Positions 36,057 to 44,995 of a stretch of DNA of 64,000 nt are shown here, piece after piece. Positions within the stretch are counted from its first letter, which is position 1. Every line of letters starts with the position of its first letter. Where the stretch lies: the NCBI GenBank assembly GCA_017984215.1, contig JAGOAA010000004.1:62001-126000 (forward strand), given 5' to 3'. Origin of the DNA: Cytophagaceae bacterium. GTDB lineage: Bacteria > Bacteroidota > Bacteroidia > Cytophagales > Spirosomataceae. Below the pieces are notes generated by a model. It worked only from the letters and a program-made list of their open reading frames with translations. It was not told where the DNA came from and made no database searches. Made by a program: the position numbers and the translations under genes.

Positions 36057-36089
36057 ACGAAATGCTAACCTAAATCGTTAGCATTTCGT
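36057..36089 (+). other. Perfect 13-bp stem-loop between two FKBP genes
   Basis: ACGAAATGCTAAC (36057-36069) pairs fully with GTTAGCATTTCGT (36077-36089) around a 7-base loop. The tail is TGGTTAA rather than a T-run, so it is a weak terminator at best. It may be a processing or stability element that lowers expression of the two downstream genes. Confidence 0.6.
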
Positions 36090-36124
36090 TGGTTAATTGA
36101 GATTCATAATTAAATCAAAGTCGA

Positions 36125-36964
36125 TTGAAAAAGGTATTACTTGCATTTGGAATTATGTTAGGCATGACATCTTGTTTGTCTAATGTGGAGTTAGCAGATG
36201 AGGCGAAAGCGAAGGAGAGTCAGGCGCAGATCTTGTCCTATTTTGCTAAGTTGAATCAAAATCCTATCGCCATAGAAGATGGTTCATACTACTATGTTGC
36301 CAAGCCAAATGTTGCCGGCGAAAAGGCCTCTAAAGGGGATACCGTTAAGATGCATTATGTATTGTCCAACTTACTAACTGGGGAGGTCTTGGATAGTACA
36401 AAAAATCCATTGGTCTATCAATATGGCTTCTTAAATCCCATTTATGCTAAATTGTTGGCTTATATCAAGGAGGGAGAGCAAGCTGTGATGGCGCTTCCTG
36501 GGACATCTCAGAGTTTTGTTGGTTTACCAGCCTATACACCTTTGAAAGTTTTGGTGAAGGATTATGTAGTACGCAGTCAAAAGGATCAAATTGAGGAATA
36601 TATTGCGAAGAAAAAATTAACCGTAACCGAGCAAACGGCGAATGGTTTACGTTACATTCGATTAAATCCAGGGACTGGCGAAATACCAGCGAGCGGTAAA
36701 GTTGTTAAATTGAAATACACAGGTCGTTTTTTGAATGGCTTTGCATTTGATGGCAATATGGCGCGGACAGATAGTTTTTCTGTGACTATTGGTGGTTCGT
36801 CAACGGTTGTTGGTTTTCAGACGGGTGTTGAAAAAATGCGTTTAGGTGAACGTGCTATCTTAGTCTTTCCGTCTACCATAGGTTATGGTGAGAAGGGCTC
36901 TGGGTCAAGCATTCCAGGATATACACCACTAGTATTTGAAATCTATGTTGCCAAAATTGACTAA
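36125..36964 (+). CDS. FKBP-type peptidyl-prolyl isomerase lipoprotein 2
   Basis: The 279-residue protein starts at TTG 36125 and has a lipoprotein signal ending MTSC (Cys near 17). Two FKBP-like regions follow. The first (about 65-150, VKMHYVLSNLLTGEVLDST) is degenerate. The second (about 190-279) has LKYTGRFLNGFAFDGN, VGFQTGVEKMRLGERAILVFP, GYGEKG and TPLVFEIYV. It is 4 bp upstream of the third copy. It resembles copies 1 and 3 in layout but is clearly diverged. Confidence 0.88.
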   Translation: MKKVLLAFGIMLGMTSCLSNVELADEAKAKESQAQILSYFAKLNQNPIAIEDGSYYYVAKPNVAGEKASKGDTVKMHYVLSNLLTGEVLDSTKNPLVYQYGFLNPIYAKLLAYIKEGEQAVMALPGTSQSFVGLPAYTPLKVLVKDYVVRSQKDQIEEYIAKKKLTVTEQTANGLRYIRLNPGTGEIPASGKVVKLKYTGRFLNGFAFDGNMARTDSFSVTIGGSSTVVGFQTGVEKMRLGERAILVFPSTIGYGEKGSGSSIPGYTPLVFEIYVAKID

Positions 36965-36968
36965 TCCG

Positions 36969-37859
36969 ATGAAATATATTTTTGGGATATTGTTTCTCTT
37001 TACAGCGTTTTTAACTAGCTGTACGATGGATACTGTGGATGAACAAGCCAATAAGAATGAGCTTGATATTCAGAATTACATCAAGCAAAGAAATTTGACG
37101 ATGCAGAAGTCGGCAGACGGCTTATACTACCAATTGAATACAACGGGTAGTACAGGAAAGCTTAAGAATTTAGGGGATCTAGTTACCTTTCATTACAAGA
37201 TAACGCTGCTTGACGGAACGATTGTTGACAGCACATCACGAGCTAAAAACATAAACCGGTCCAGTGTTTGGGGTTTATCTAAATCAATCTTTACGCTCCC
37301 GCTTTCTTTATTGAAAGAAGGGGAGAGTGGCCTATTTTTACTGCCTTCGGCCTTAGGTTTTGGTGGGACTTCTTACGGTAATATTCCGGCATTTTCTGTG
37401 CTTAAATTAGAGCTAAGCATTGAAGCCGTTCGCAATGAAGCGGAGCAAATTGCTTTGATTCAAAAAACCTATGGAATTGTTAATCCTGAGAAAACGAGTT
37501 CGGGGCTATTGTTTTCCAAAATCGTAGATAACCCGAGCGGTGCGTTGATTTCAGCGGATGCGCCTGTCTTGGTTAATTATATAGGTCGATTGCCTTATAG
37601 TTACATGCATGCGGATGCATCGGGATCGTATGTTTACAATGCGATTTTTGGTTCGGGTACCTTAGGAACACCTACAGTTCCATTTATTCTTAGTAACAAT
37701 AATTTGATTGCGGGATTTACTGAGGCGTTGAAGAAAATGCGTGTGGGAGAGAAGGCCGCAGTCATTATTCCGTATTCATTGGGTTATGGGACGGCAGGCA
37801 ATGATGCTATTCCCGGCTATTCTCCTTTGTATTTTGAAATTACGACCGTAGCTCCTTAG
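36969..37859 (+). CDS. FKBP-type peptidyl-prolyl isomerase lipoprotein 3
   Basis: From ATG 36969 the protein has 296 residues and a lipoprotein signal with lipobox LTSC. The first FKBP region (about 55-155, VTFHYKITLLDGTIVDST, LGFGGTSYGNIP) is better kept than in copies 1 and 2. The second (about 190-296) has an insertion after VNYIGRL before GFTEALKKMRVGEKAAVIIP and GYGTAGNDAIPGYSPLYFEI. It sits 5 bp before rdgB. An ATG at 36936 inside the previous gene is rejected because it would bury the signal peptide. Confidence 0.88.
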   Translation: MKYIFGILFLFTAFLTSCTMDTVDEQANKNELDIQNYIKQRNLTMQKSADGLYYQLNTTGSTGKLKNLGDLVTFHYKITLLDGTIVDSTSRAKNINRSSVWGLSKSIFTLPLSLLKEGESGLFLLPSALGFGGTSYGNIPAFSVLKLELSIEAVRNEAEQIALIQKTYGIVNPEKTSSGLLFSKIVDNPSGALISADAPVLVNYIGRLPYSYMHADASGSYVYNAIFGSGTLGTPTVPFILSNNNLIAGFTEALKKMRVGEKAAVIIPYSLGYGTAGNDAIPGYSPLYFEITTVAP

Positions 37860-37864
37860 TATAC

Positions 37865-38461
37865 ATGAAACCAACCATTTACTTAGCTACCCAAAACAAA
37901 CATAAAATTGAAGAAATAAAAGATCTCCTCGGGGATCTTTTTGACATTCATACGGTATTCGAATTGGGTTTGTCGATTGAAATTCCTGAGACGGGTCATA
38001 CGTTGCAGGAAAATGCTAGACAAAAGGCTGAATACATCGCGGAACATTTTCAGGTGACCTGCTTATCAGATGATTCGGGTTTGGAAGTTAATGCCTTGGG
38101 AGGAAGACCTGGGGTTTATTCTGCTCGCTATGCTGGAGAACCCAAAGATGATGCTGCGAATGTCGATAAATTGCTTTTTGAATTGAGTGATTCCGAAGAG
38201 CGTTCTGCACGTTTTGTTACGGTTTTGACCTTACATCATCAAGGGCAATATGTTAGTTTTGAGGGGGAGGTATTAGGTGATATCGTGCGGGAGCCTCGAG
38301 GCAAGCAGGGTTTTGGATATGATCCCGTTTTTCAGCCATTAGGTAACGATAGAACGTTTGCTGAAATGTCAATGGCAGAAAAAAATGCATTAGCCCATCG
38401 GGCACGTGCGATGCAAAAGTTTAAAAGCTTTCTAGCTGAAACGGATTTTTTAGGCTTCTAA
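37865..38461 (+). CDS. rdgB: dITP/XTP pyrophosphatase (non-canonical purine NTP pyrophosphatase)
   Basis: The 198-residue HAM1-family protein has the N-terminal TQNKHKIEEIKDLL, the substrate motif SDDSGLEVNALGGRPGVYSARYAG, and the C-terminal GFGYDPVFQP and HRARAM. It hydrolyses dITP, XTP and ITP to monophosphates and keeps them out of DNA and RNA. Confidence 0.95.
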   Translation: MKPTIYLATQNKHKIEEIKDLLGDLFDIHTVFELGLSIEIPETGHTLQENARQKAEYIAEHFQVTCLSDDSGLEVNALGGRPGVYSARYAGEPKDDAANVDKLLFELSDSEERSARFVTVLTLHHQGQYVSFEGEVLGDIVREPRGKQGFGYDPVFQPLGNDRTFAEMSMAEKNALAHRARAMQKFKSFLAETDFLGF

Positions 38462-38514
38462 TAGCTGAAATATCGATGTAATTCATATTTTTGAAAGATT
38501 TTACCCTTTTCATA

Positions 38515-41037
38515 ATGTTCAAACGCGGTGGCCTTTGTGGGCTTCTATTTTTCTGTCTGTTGTGTGCGCAGTCTGCTTTTTCACAAGTTGTGATTAAAGG
38601 ACGTGTAACAGATGCCGCGAATGGGGATCCGATTCCATTTGCCTCGGTCGGGGTGATAGGTTTAAATTACGGTGCTACCACCAACTTTCAGGGCGAATTT
38701 ACCTTGCATGCCAAATCCATGTCTGATTCACTTTTTGCGTCGGTTGTTGGTTATAAGAAGCGGATTAAATGGGTCGATAAGAAATTAAAAACCCTTGAAG
38801 TTGATTTTCAATTGGAATCTGCGACCAAGGAAATGGCTGAGGTGATGGTTTATTCAGGTGAAAATCCCGCGTTCAAGATTCTTCGCAATGTACTCAAGCA
38901 TCGCGCATACAACGACCGCAGCAAGCTTGAATCTTATGAATATTCTTCTTATTCCAAGATGGAGCTTGACGTTGATAATATCTCTGAAAAATTCAAGGAT
39001 CGTAAGATCATGCGGGATATCTCAGAGGCTGTTAAGAAATTTGAAAAATTGGCTGGAGATGATGGGAAATTGGTTATCCCGACCTACATCTCTGAGTCCA
39101 TCTCTAAGTTTTATTACCGGGATTCCCCTCAGCGGAAGCGTGAGCATGTATTAAAGACCAATATTAAAGGGGTCGGTGTGAAGGAAGGAAGTGTGATTTC
39201 TCAATTGGTTGGCGGAAATTTAGTCGCGAATTATAATTTTTATCAATCGTACGTTTCCTTTTTCGGCAAGGATTTTGCTAGTCCCATCGGGGATACCTGG
39301 AAAGGGAATTATACGTATTACTTAGGGGATACGGTTAATGTTGATGGGCATGTGTGCTATCAATTGGACTTCGATCCTCGGAATCCCATGGACCTTGTTT
39401 TTTCGGGTCAAATGTGGATTGATACAACATCCTATGCGTTAGTGCAGATCGATGCATCTGTCGATAAGGCAGCCAATCTGAATTTTATTGATAAGATTAA
39501 GATTTCTCAAGAACTCGAGCAGACAGAAACGGGTGCTTGGCTACCGGCAAAGACGCGATTTTTGATTGATATTGAAGAGATTACGAAGAATTCAGCGGGA
39601 ATGTTGTTGAAGATGTACATCTCCAATAAAGATTTTGTGGTCAATAAACCCCATCCACTTTCTTTCTATGATTTGGCCTCCGAGGTAGCTGAAGATGCCA
39701 AAGAGCCCGATCCGAATTATTGGAAGTTTGCCCGCCATGAACCCTTAAGTAGGCAGGATTTAATTGCCTCATCCTTGATAGATTCGGTCAAGAATTTACC
39801 TGTTGTGCGCAGTTATGTGGAAGTCGCTGAAATTGTTGTCAGCGGATTTAAAAAGTTCAACAATATAGAATTTGGCCCCTATATTAACAGTTTTGCAATT
39901 AATAAGGTTGAGGGAGCGCGTTTCCGATTAGGTTTTCGGACGAATGCCAACTTTGATAAAAACTGGATCTTACGAGGTAATGTGGGATTTGGAACAAAAG
40001 ACTTGGTCCCTAAATATTCGGCTGAGGTAAACTATTTGTTTTCGAGGAAAAAGTGGACGATGGCTGGAATTCGGCATAGTTACGATATTGAACGCGTGGG
40101 CTTGACGCCCGAGTTGATTGGAGACAATAAATTGTTTTATGCTTTTACCCGTTGGGGGGCATTTTCAGGCGCGTTTTTTCGTCGGGAAAGTGAAGCATTT
40201 TTTACCACAGAATTAATCAAAGGCTTGAGCATTACAAGTTCCTTACATACGCGTTCGTTTGATCCATTATTCCGTTTTCAATATCGCTTGAATCCCGAGT
40301 TGGGAAAAGCTTCTCCTGTTCAAGATTACTACCAAGAGTCTTTTGTGACCTTGGAGGCACGTTTCGCACGTAATGAAACGTATATCATGAATGGTAACGA
40401 AAAGATCACCTTGGCTACCAAACGAATTCCCGTGATTACATTCAAATACCAACGGGGGATAAAAGGATTTTTAGGGGGTGATTTTGATTATGAGCGTTTC
40501 ACGTTGAAAGCACACCAAACGTTCCGCCTGGGTCTATTGGGTCGTTCAGATTATACTTTGTCGGCCGGATATACACCCTCCAATCTGCCTGCACCCTTGT
40601 TATTTCCCCATTTAGGTAATGAGACGTTTTTCTTTGTACGAAGTGCCTTCTCGACGATGAATTATTTTGAATTTGTGAGTGATCGATATGCTTCATTGCA
40701 GTTGAATCATAATTTCGAGGGCTTGCTTTTTAATCGTTTACCTCTAATTAAAAAATTGAAATGGCGTTTTATTGCGAGTTCCAATATTTTAATGGGTAGT
40801 CAGCGTAAATCGAACCAAGAGATTATGAAAGATGTCAATAACCCGTTGAAATCGAAATTTTTGGACCAATATGCCTTTGATTCCTTAGATCCGAATAAAC
40901 CCTTTGTGGAAGTTGGATATGGTATTGATAACATATTTAAAATATTTCGCTTACAAGCATTTCATCGGCTAAGCTATTTGGATCATGGAAATCCGCAGCG
41001 TTTCCGTTTGATGGCGTCAATCAATTTTGCGTTTTAG
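38515..41037 (+). CDS. DUF5686 outer-membrane protein with carboxypeptidase-regulatory-like domain
   Basis: From ATG 38515 the protein has 840 residues. It has a signal peptide (MFKRGGLCGLLFF to ALSFSQ-like cleavage near residue 24) and a CarboxypepD_reg-like beta domain (VVIKGRVTDAANGDPIPFASVGV). A large DUF5686 region follows (SYSKMELDVDNISEKF, then many beta strands), ending in the aromatic terminus ASINFAF typical of outer-membrane barrels. A TTG 24 bp upstream would extend it with no benefit to the signal peptide. Function in the family is unknown; it may be a surface or transport barrel. Confidence 0.85.
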   Translation: MFKRGGLCGLLFFCLLCAQSAFSQVVIKGRVTDAANGDPIPFASVGVIGLNYGATTNFQGEFTLHAKSMSDSLFASVVGYKKRIKWVDKKLKTLEVDFQLESATKEMAEVMVYSGENPAFKILRNVLKHRAYNDRSKLESYEYSSYSKMELDVDNISEKFKDRKIMRDISEAVKKFEKLAGDDGKLVIPTYISESISKFYYRDSPQRKREHVLKTNIKGVGVKEGSVISQLVGGNLVANYNFYQSYVSFFGKDFASPIGDTWKGNYTYYLGDTVNVDGHVCYQLDFDPRNPMDLVFSGQMWIDTTSYALVQIDASVDKAANLNFIDKIKISQELEQTETGAWLPAKTRFLIDIEEITKNSAGMLLKMYISNKDFVVNKPHPLSFYDLASEVAEDAKEPDPNYWKFARHEPLSRQDLIASSLIDSVKNLPVVRSYVEVAEIVVSGFKKFNNIEFGPYINSFAINKVEGARFRLGFRTNANFDKNWILRGNVGFGTKDLVPKYSAEVNYLFSRKKWTMAGIRHSYDIERVGLTPELIGDNKLFYAFTRWGAFSGAFFRRESEAFFTTELIKGLSITSSLHTRSFDPLFRFQYRLNPELGKASPVQDYYQESFVTLEARFARNETYIMNGNEKITLATKRIPVITFKYQRGIKGFLGGDFDYERFTLKAHQTFRLGLLGRSDYTLSAGYTPSNLPAPLLFPHLGNETFFFVRSAFSTMNYFEFVSDRYASLQLNHNFEGLLFNRLPLIKKLKWRFIASSNILMGSQRKSNQEIMKDVNNPLKSKFLDQYAFDSLDPNKPFVEVGYGIDNIFKIFRLQAFHRLSYLDHGNPQRFRLMASINFAF

Positions 41038-41100
41038 TCTATGTTTTTGGTATATTATTAAGACGAAAATTTAAACATTTCAAGAACTTTTTTGGTCTTC

Positions 41101-41131
41101 TTGATTTTCGCTGGTAACGGGACTATATTTG
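41101..41131 (+). promoter_or_regulatory. Promoter of plsY
   Basis: TTGA (41101-41104) is followed after 19 bp by TATATTTG (41124-41131), a full TAnnTTTG match, 33 bp upstream of the plsY start. Confidence 0.65.
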
Positions 41132-41163
41132 AAACTCGGCAATCAATTGCCTTTTAACGAATT

Positions 41164-41802
41164 ATGATTTTTATTATTGCAGGTCTTTCTATTTTAAGTT
41201 ATTTATTGGGTTCGATCCCAACTGCAATCTGGTATGGTACCAATTACCATGGAATCGATATTCGTACGCAGGGTAGTGGAAATGCGGGAGCTACGAATAC
41301 CTTTCGCGTATTAGGCAAGAAGGCCGGAAGCATCGTATTGTTTGTTGATGCGTTAAAAGGATTTTTGGCCACAGGCTTAGCAGCCGTCTTGTATTACTTT
41401 CATTTGATTGATTGGCAAACGTGTGTCACTTTAAAGATTTTCTTTGGTTTCTTAGCCATCATCGGTCATCTACTTCCTGTATTCTGTGATTTTAAAGGAG
41501 GGAAAGGGGTTGCGACAACCTTGGGAATGGTTCTAGCCTTACATCCATTGGCTGCGCTCGTGAGCATCGCTGTCTTCTTAGTTGTTTTTGGCATTTCGCA
41601 CTATGTTTCCTTAGGCTCTATGGTCGCTTCGATTGTATTTCCTTTGTTGTTGACCTATGGTGTATTTGGTGAGGAGATTCCTACGCTCATCTATTTTGGT
41701 TATTTCATCGCCTTTCTCGTTGTGTTCACGCATCGCATGAACATCGTACGGATCTTTCAGGGAACTGAAAATCGTATGTATCTGATACCTTCAAAGAAGT
41801 AA
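41164..41802 (+). CDS. plsY: Glycerol-3-phosphate acyltransferase PlsY
   Basis: The 212-residue polytopic protein has the three PlsY motifs: LLGSIPTAIWYG, GSGNAGATNTFRVLGKKAG and HLLPVFCDFKGGKGVATTLG. It acylates glycerol 3-phosphate with acyl-phosphate made by PlsX (encoded at 29.5 kb) at the inner face of the membrane. It has its own promoter. Confidence 0.96.
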   Translation: MIFIIAGLSILSYLLGSIPTAIWYGTNYHGIDIRTQGSGNAGATNTFRVLGKKAGSIVLFVDALKGFLATGLAAVLYYFHLIDWQTCVTLKIFFGFLAIIGHLLPVFCDFKGGKGVATTLGMVLALHPLAALVSIAVFLVVFGISHYVSLGSMVASIVFPLLLTYGVFGEEIPTLIYFGYFIAFLVVFTHRMNIVRIFQGTENRMYLIPSKK

Positions 41803-41862
41803 AGCCTCAGTTTATTTTTTTATATTTGTTCGTGGAAAGCTAATTCATTCCGCCTACATGAT

Positions 41863-43233
41863 ATGACACAAACTCAACAGTATATTGACGCAAATCGCGA
41901 TCGTTTTTTAGCCGAACTTCTTGATTTTTTACGTATTCCTTCCATCTCGGCGGATCCTGCCTATGCCGGTTCGGTACGCCAAACGGCGGAATGGGTGGCC
42001 AAAAATCTTCGTCAAGCGGGTGCCGACCAAGTACGGTTGGAAGAGACAGCTGGATTTCCAATCGTATATGGAGAAAAGATGGTTGATCCGAGTGCTCCGA
42101 CGGTTTTGGTGTATGGGCATTACGATGTTCAGCCTGCTGATCCTTTGGAATTGTGGGACAATCCTCCATTTGAACCTGTGATTAAAGATGGCTTGATTTT
42201 TGCTCGTGGAGCTTGCGACGATAAGGGACAAGTTTTTATGCATGTCAAAGCATTTGAAGCCATGCTAGCGAGTGGTGAATTAGCCTGCAATGTGAAGTTT
42301 ATGATTGAAGGGGAAGAGGAAGTAGGTTCAGATAATTTAGGTTTGTTCGTCGCTTCAAATAAAGATTTGTTGAAAGCAGATGTTATTTTAATCTCTGATA
42401 CTGCGATAATTGCCAATGATATTCCATCCATTGATGTTGGTTTACGTGGCTTGAGTTATATGGAAGTGGCGGTTCAAGGGCCTAACCGTGATTTGCATTC
42501 AGGTGTTTACGGTGGTGCTGTTGCCAATCCAATCAATATTTTATGTCAAATGATTGCCTCGTTGCACGATGAGTTTAATCATATCACAATCCCTGGATTT
42601 TACGATGGTGTGTTAGATCTGAGCGCTTCCGATCGCGCAGCGATGGCTCAAACGCCTTTTGATTTAGAAGCTTACCAAAAGGATTTAGGAATCCAGTCGG
42701 TGCACGGCGAGAAAGGTTATTCGACAATTGAGCGTGCGTCGATTCGTCCTACCTTGGATGTCAACGGTATTTGGGGCGGTTATACTGGCGAGGGAGCGAA
42801 GACGGTTTTGCCATCGATGGCTTATGCGAAAATTTCTATGCGTCTAGTTCCGAATCAAAGTTCTGATGAGATCACACGTTTATTCACAGAACATTTTATA
42901 TCGATTGCTCCGAAAGGTGTGAAAGTGAGTGTCAAAGCGCATCATGGAGGAGAAGCTTATTTAATGCCTACGGATAGCATTGCATACCAAGCGGCTTCGG
43001 ATGCTTTGGCAACAACTTTTGGAAAAGAACCTGTGCCTACCCGTGGTGGAGGAAGTATTCCGATTGTCGCTTTGTTCGAAAAGGAATTGGGCGTGAAGTC
43101 GATTTTGATGGGCTTTGGTTTAGATACGGATGCGATTCATTCGCCTAATGAACATTACGGCTTGTTTAATTTTTATAAGGGAATTGAAACGATTCCTCAT
43201 TTCTTCTCGAACTACAAGCAATTATCCAACTAA
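41863..43233 (+). CDS. M20-family dipeptidase
   Basis: The 456-residue metallopeptidase has LDFLRIPSISADPAY at the start, the zinc-ligand motif VLVYGHYDVQPADP, ARGACDDKGQVFMH, the catalytic IEGEEEVGSDNL, and HSPNEHYG near the end. The lid domain occupies about residues 190-345. Family members cleave dipeptides, and a role in degrading cell-wall peptides is possible because murQ follows after 1 bp. A TATATTTG at 41821-41828 is a likely -7 element, without a clear -33. Confidence 0.92.
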   Translation: MTQTQQYIDANRDRFLAELLDFLRIPSISADPAYAGSVRQTAEWVAKNLRQAGADQVRLEETAGFPIVYGEKMVDPSAPTVLVYGHYDVQPADPLELWDNPPFEPVIKDGLIFARGACDDKGQVFMHVKAFEAMLASGELACNVKFMIEGEEEVGSDNLGLFVASNKDLLKADVILISDTAIIANDIPSIDVGLRGLSYMEVAVQGPNRDLHSGVYGGAVANPINILCQMIASLHDEFNHITIPGFYDGVLDLSASDRAAMAQTPFDLEAYQKDLGIQSVHGEKGYSTIERASIRPTLDVNGIWGGYTGEGAKTVLPSMAYAKISMRLVPNQSSDEITRLFTEHFISIAPKGVKVSVKAHHGGEAYLMPTDSIAYQAASDALATTFGKEPVPTRGGGSIPIVALFEKELGVKSILMGFGLDTDAIHSPNEHYGLFNFYKGIETIPHFFSNYKQLSN

Positions 43234-43234
43234 G

Positions 43235-44059
43235 ATGGCAGAGAATTTAACTTTATTAGCGACTGAATCCACATCTCGTTATGAGGATTTAGATAAACAG
43301 TCGGTGGATACGTTATTGCGCCAAATCAACGCGGAGGACAAAACGGTACCTTTGGCTGTTGAAAAGGTTATTCCCAATATTGAAGCGTTGGTGAATCAAA
43401 TTGTTCCTCGTATGGAGCAAGGCGGGCGCTTATTTTATATTGGTGCAGGTACTTCGGGTCGATTAGGTGTCGTAGATGCATCGGAATGTCCGCCTACGTA
43501 TGGCGTCCCGTTTGATATGGTGATTGGGATTATTGCTGGTGGCGATGGGGCGATTCGCAAGGCAGTGGAGAATGCAGAAGATGATCCGATTCAAGCCTGG
43601 AAAGATATGGAAGCTTATGGTATTGGTGCTTTGGATACGGTGATTGGGATTGCAGCATCGGGTCGGACACCTTATGTGATAGGTGGTTTGAAGGAAGCGA
43701 ATGCACAAGGCATATTGACGGGCTGTATTGTTTGTAATGGTGGAAGTCCAATTGCAGCGGAGGCTCAATATCCGGTCGAAGTGCTCGTTGGGCCTGAATA
43801 TGTTACAGGTAGCACGCGGATGAAGTCGGGAACCGCTCAAAAGCTTGTCTTGAATATGATATCCACTGCGGTCATGATTCGTTTGGGTCGTGTGCGTGGG
43901 AATAAGATGGTTGACATGCAATTGAGTAACCATAAATTGGTTTTACGTGCCATTCGCATGGTCTGTGAAGCGACAGGCGTTAGTGAAGAAGTAGCGGCTG
44001 AATTGCTCGAAAAGCATGGAAGTGTAAGAAATGCGGTAGATTCTGTTCAAAAGGGATAG
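43235..44059 (+). CDS. murQ: N-acetylmuramic acid 6-phosphate etherase
   Basis: From ATG 43235 the protein has 274 residues. Seen: LTLLATESTSRYEDLDKQSVDTLL, the SIS loop IGAGTSGRLGVVDASECPPTYG, GIAASGRTPYVIGGL and GSTRMKSGTAQKLVLNMIST, the MurQ signature. It cleaves the lactyl ether of MurNAc 6-phosphate in peptidoglycan recycling. The 1-bp gap after the M20 gene suggests coupling. A longer frame from 43130 overlapping the dipeptidase gene is rejected. No anmK or MurNAc kinase gene is nearby. Confidence 0.95.
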   Translation: MAENLTLLATESTSRYEDLDKQSVDTLLRQINAEDKTVPLAVEKVIPNIEALVNQIVPRMEQGGRLFYIGAGTSGRLGVVDASECPPTYGVPFDMVIGIIAGGDGAIRKAVENAEDDPIQAWKDMEAYGIGALDTVIGIAASGRTPYVIGGLKEANAQGILTGCIVCNGGSPIAAEAQYPVEVLVGPEYVTGSTRMKSGTAQKLVLNMISTAVMIRLGRVRGNKMVDMQLSNHKLVLRAIRMVCEATGVSEEVAAELLEKHGSVRNAVDSVQKG

Positions 44060-44131
44060 AATTTTTCCAAAAAAAGCTTTAATTTGCCCTTAAATAGGGC
44101 TTATCCTCAAAAGTATATACTTAAATAACAT

Positions 44132-44458
44132 ATGAAAACTATCTCTAAATTTATCATGACCGTGGCATTAGGTGTGGCTGCGTTTGGATTTGAGGCGAAA
44201 GCTGAAGATTTTCCGGCTGACATTAAGCCATTGATGCAAAAATACACTTGTTTTGCATGCCACAAAGTAGATGCTCGTTTAGTGGGTCCTGCTTACAAAG
44301 ATGTAGCAAAGAAGAAATATTCGGTGGATAAAATCGTCGCGTTGATCGCAAAACCTCAGCCTTCTAATTGGCCTGGTTATCCTCCAATGGCGCCAATGAC
44401 CAATGTTCCTAAAGAGGACGCGGTGAAATTAGCGAAGTATATTATTTCATTGAAATAA
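44132..44458 (+). CDS. Small monohaem c-type cytochrome, periplasmic
   Basis: The 108-residue protein has a signal peptide (about residues 1-24, ending EAKA). It has one CFACH haem-binding site (Cys40, Cys43, His44) and a probable Met ligand in YPPMAPM (residues 86 or 89). It is a class I cytochrome of the c551/c552 type. It stands alone and is closed by a terminator. The redox partner is unknown; it could take electrons from periplasmic dehydrogenases. Confidence 0.9.
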   Translation: MKTISKFIMTVALGVAAFGFEAKAEDFPADIKPLMQKYTCFACHKVDARLVGPAYKDVAKKKYSVDKIVALIAKPQPSNWPGYPPMAPMTNVPKEDAVKLAKYIISLK

Positions 44459-44463
44459 CAAAT

Positions 44464-44498
44464 AAAAAAGACCTCGATGAAAATCGAGGTCTTTTTTT
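44464..44498. terminator. Bidirectional terminator between the cytochrome c and GNAT genes
   Basis: A stem of about 14 bp (AAAAGACCTCGAT / ATCGAGGTCTTTT) with a 4-base GAAA loop has an A-run on the left and a T-run on the right. Confidence 0.85.
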
Positions 44499-44985
44499 AA
44501 AGTGTCTTGGTCATCCAAATGTCACATCCATCGTGACCACTATTTCCTAAGGGGCGACTAAGTTTTACGAATCCTTGTTTTTCGTAGATGGAAACCGCTT
44601 TGGAAAGTTCGGGCATCGACTCCAAATAGACTTGCGTATATCCATTTGCTTTTGCCCATTCTATGGATTTTCCCATGAGCTTTTTTCCGATTCCCGTACC
44701 TCGCATGTCCTTATTGACATAAAGTTTTACGAGTTCGCAGGTTCCTTCAGGTAGGTTTTCTGTGGGAAATATGCCACATCCGCCTACAAGTTTATTGTTT
44801 AGCGTCGCTACGAAATAATAAGATCCCGCCGTTCTGAAAAGTTCAAACAGGGCATCGGTAGTAGGGTCAAAAAATACGGTACCGGGTTTGTTCGCTCCAA
44901 ATTCTGTTAGGGCTGTTCGGATAACTTCCGCTAGCGCTACATTATCTTGAGGTTCAATCGGTCGTATTGCTATGACATCCTCCAT
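44497..44985 (-). CDS. GNAT-family N-acetyltransferase
   Basis: The 162-residue protein is one GNAT domain with the acetyl-CoA pyrophosphate loop MRGTGIGKKLMGKSIEWA, preceded by ELVKLYVNKD and followed by YLESMPELSKAVSIYEKQGF. The substrate is not predictable; the N-terminal half suggests a small-molecule acetyltransferase. It follows the DUF5606 gene after 10 bp, so they are probably co-transcribed. Confidence 0.9.
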   Translation of the reverse strand: MEDVIAIRPIEPQDNVALAEVIRTALTEFGANKPGTVFFDPTTDALFELFRTAGSYYFVATLNNKLVGGCGIFPTENLPEGTCELVKLYVNKDMRGTGIGKKLMGKSIEWAKANGYTQVYLESMPELSKAVSIYEKQGFVKLSRPLGNSGHDGCDIWMTKTL

Positions 44986-44995
44986 GTCAACAGTA

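Noticed and set aside
43130..43234. N-terminal extension of MurQ overlapping the M20 gene
   Set aside because: It reads an alternate frame of the dipeptidase gene; the ATG at 43235, 1 bp after that gene, fits the family start.
43463..43933. A 156-codon minus-strand frame
   Set aside because: It is antisense to murQ and has a composition rich in His, Asn and Arg typical of a shadow.
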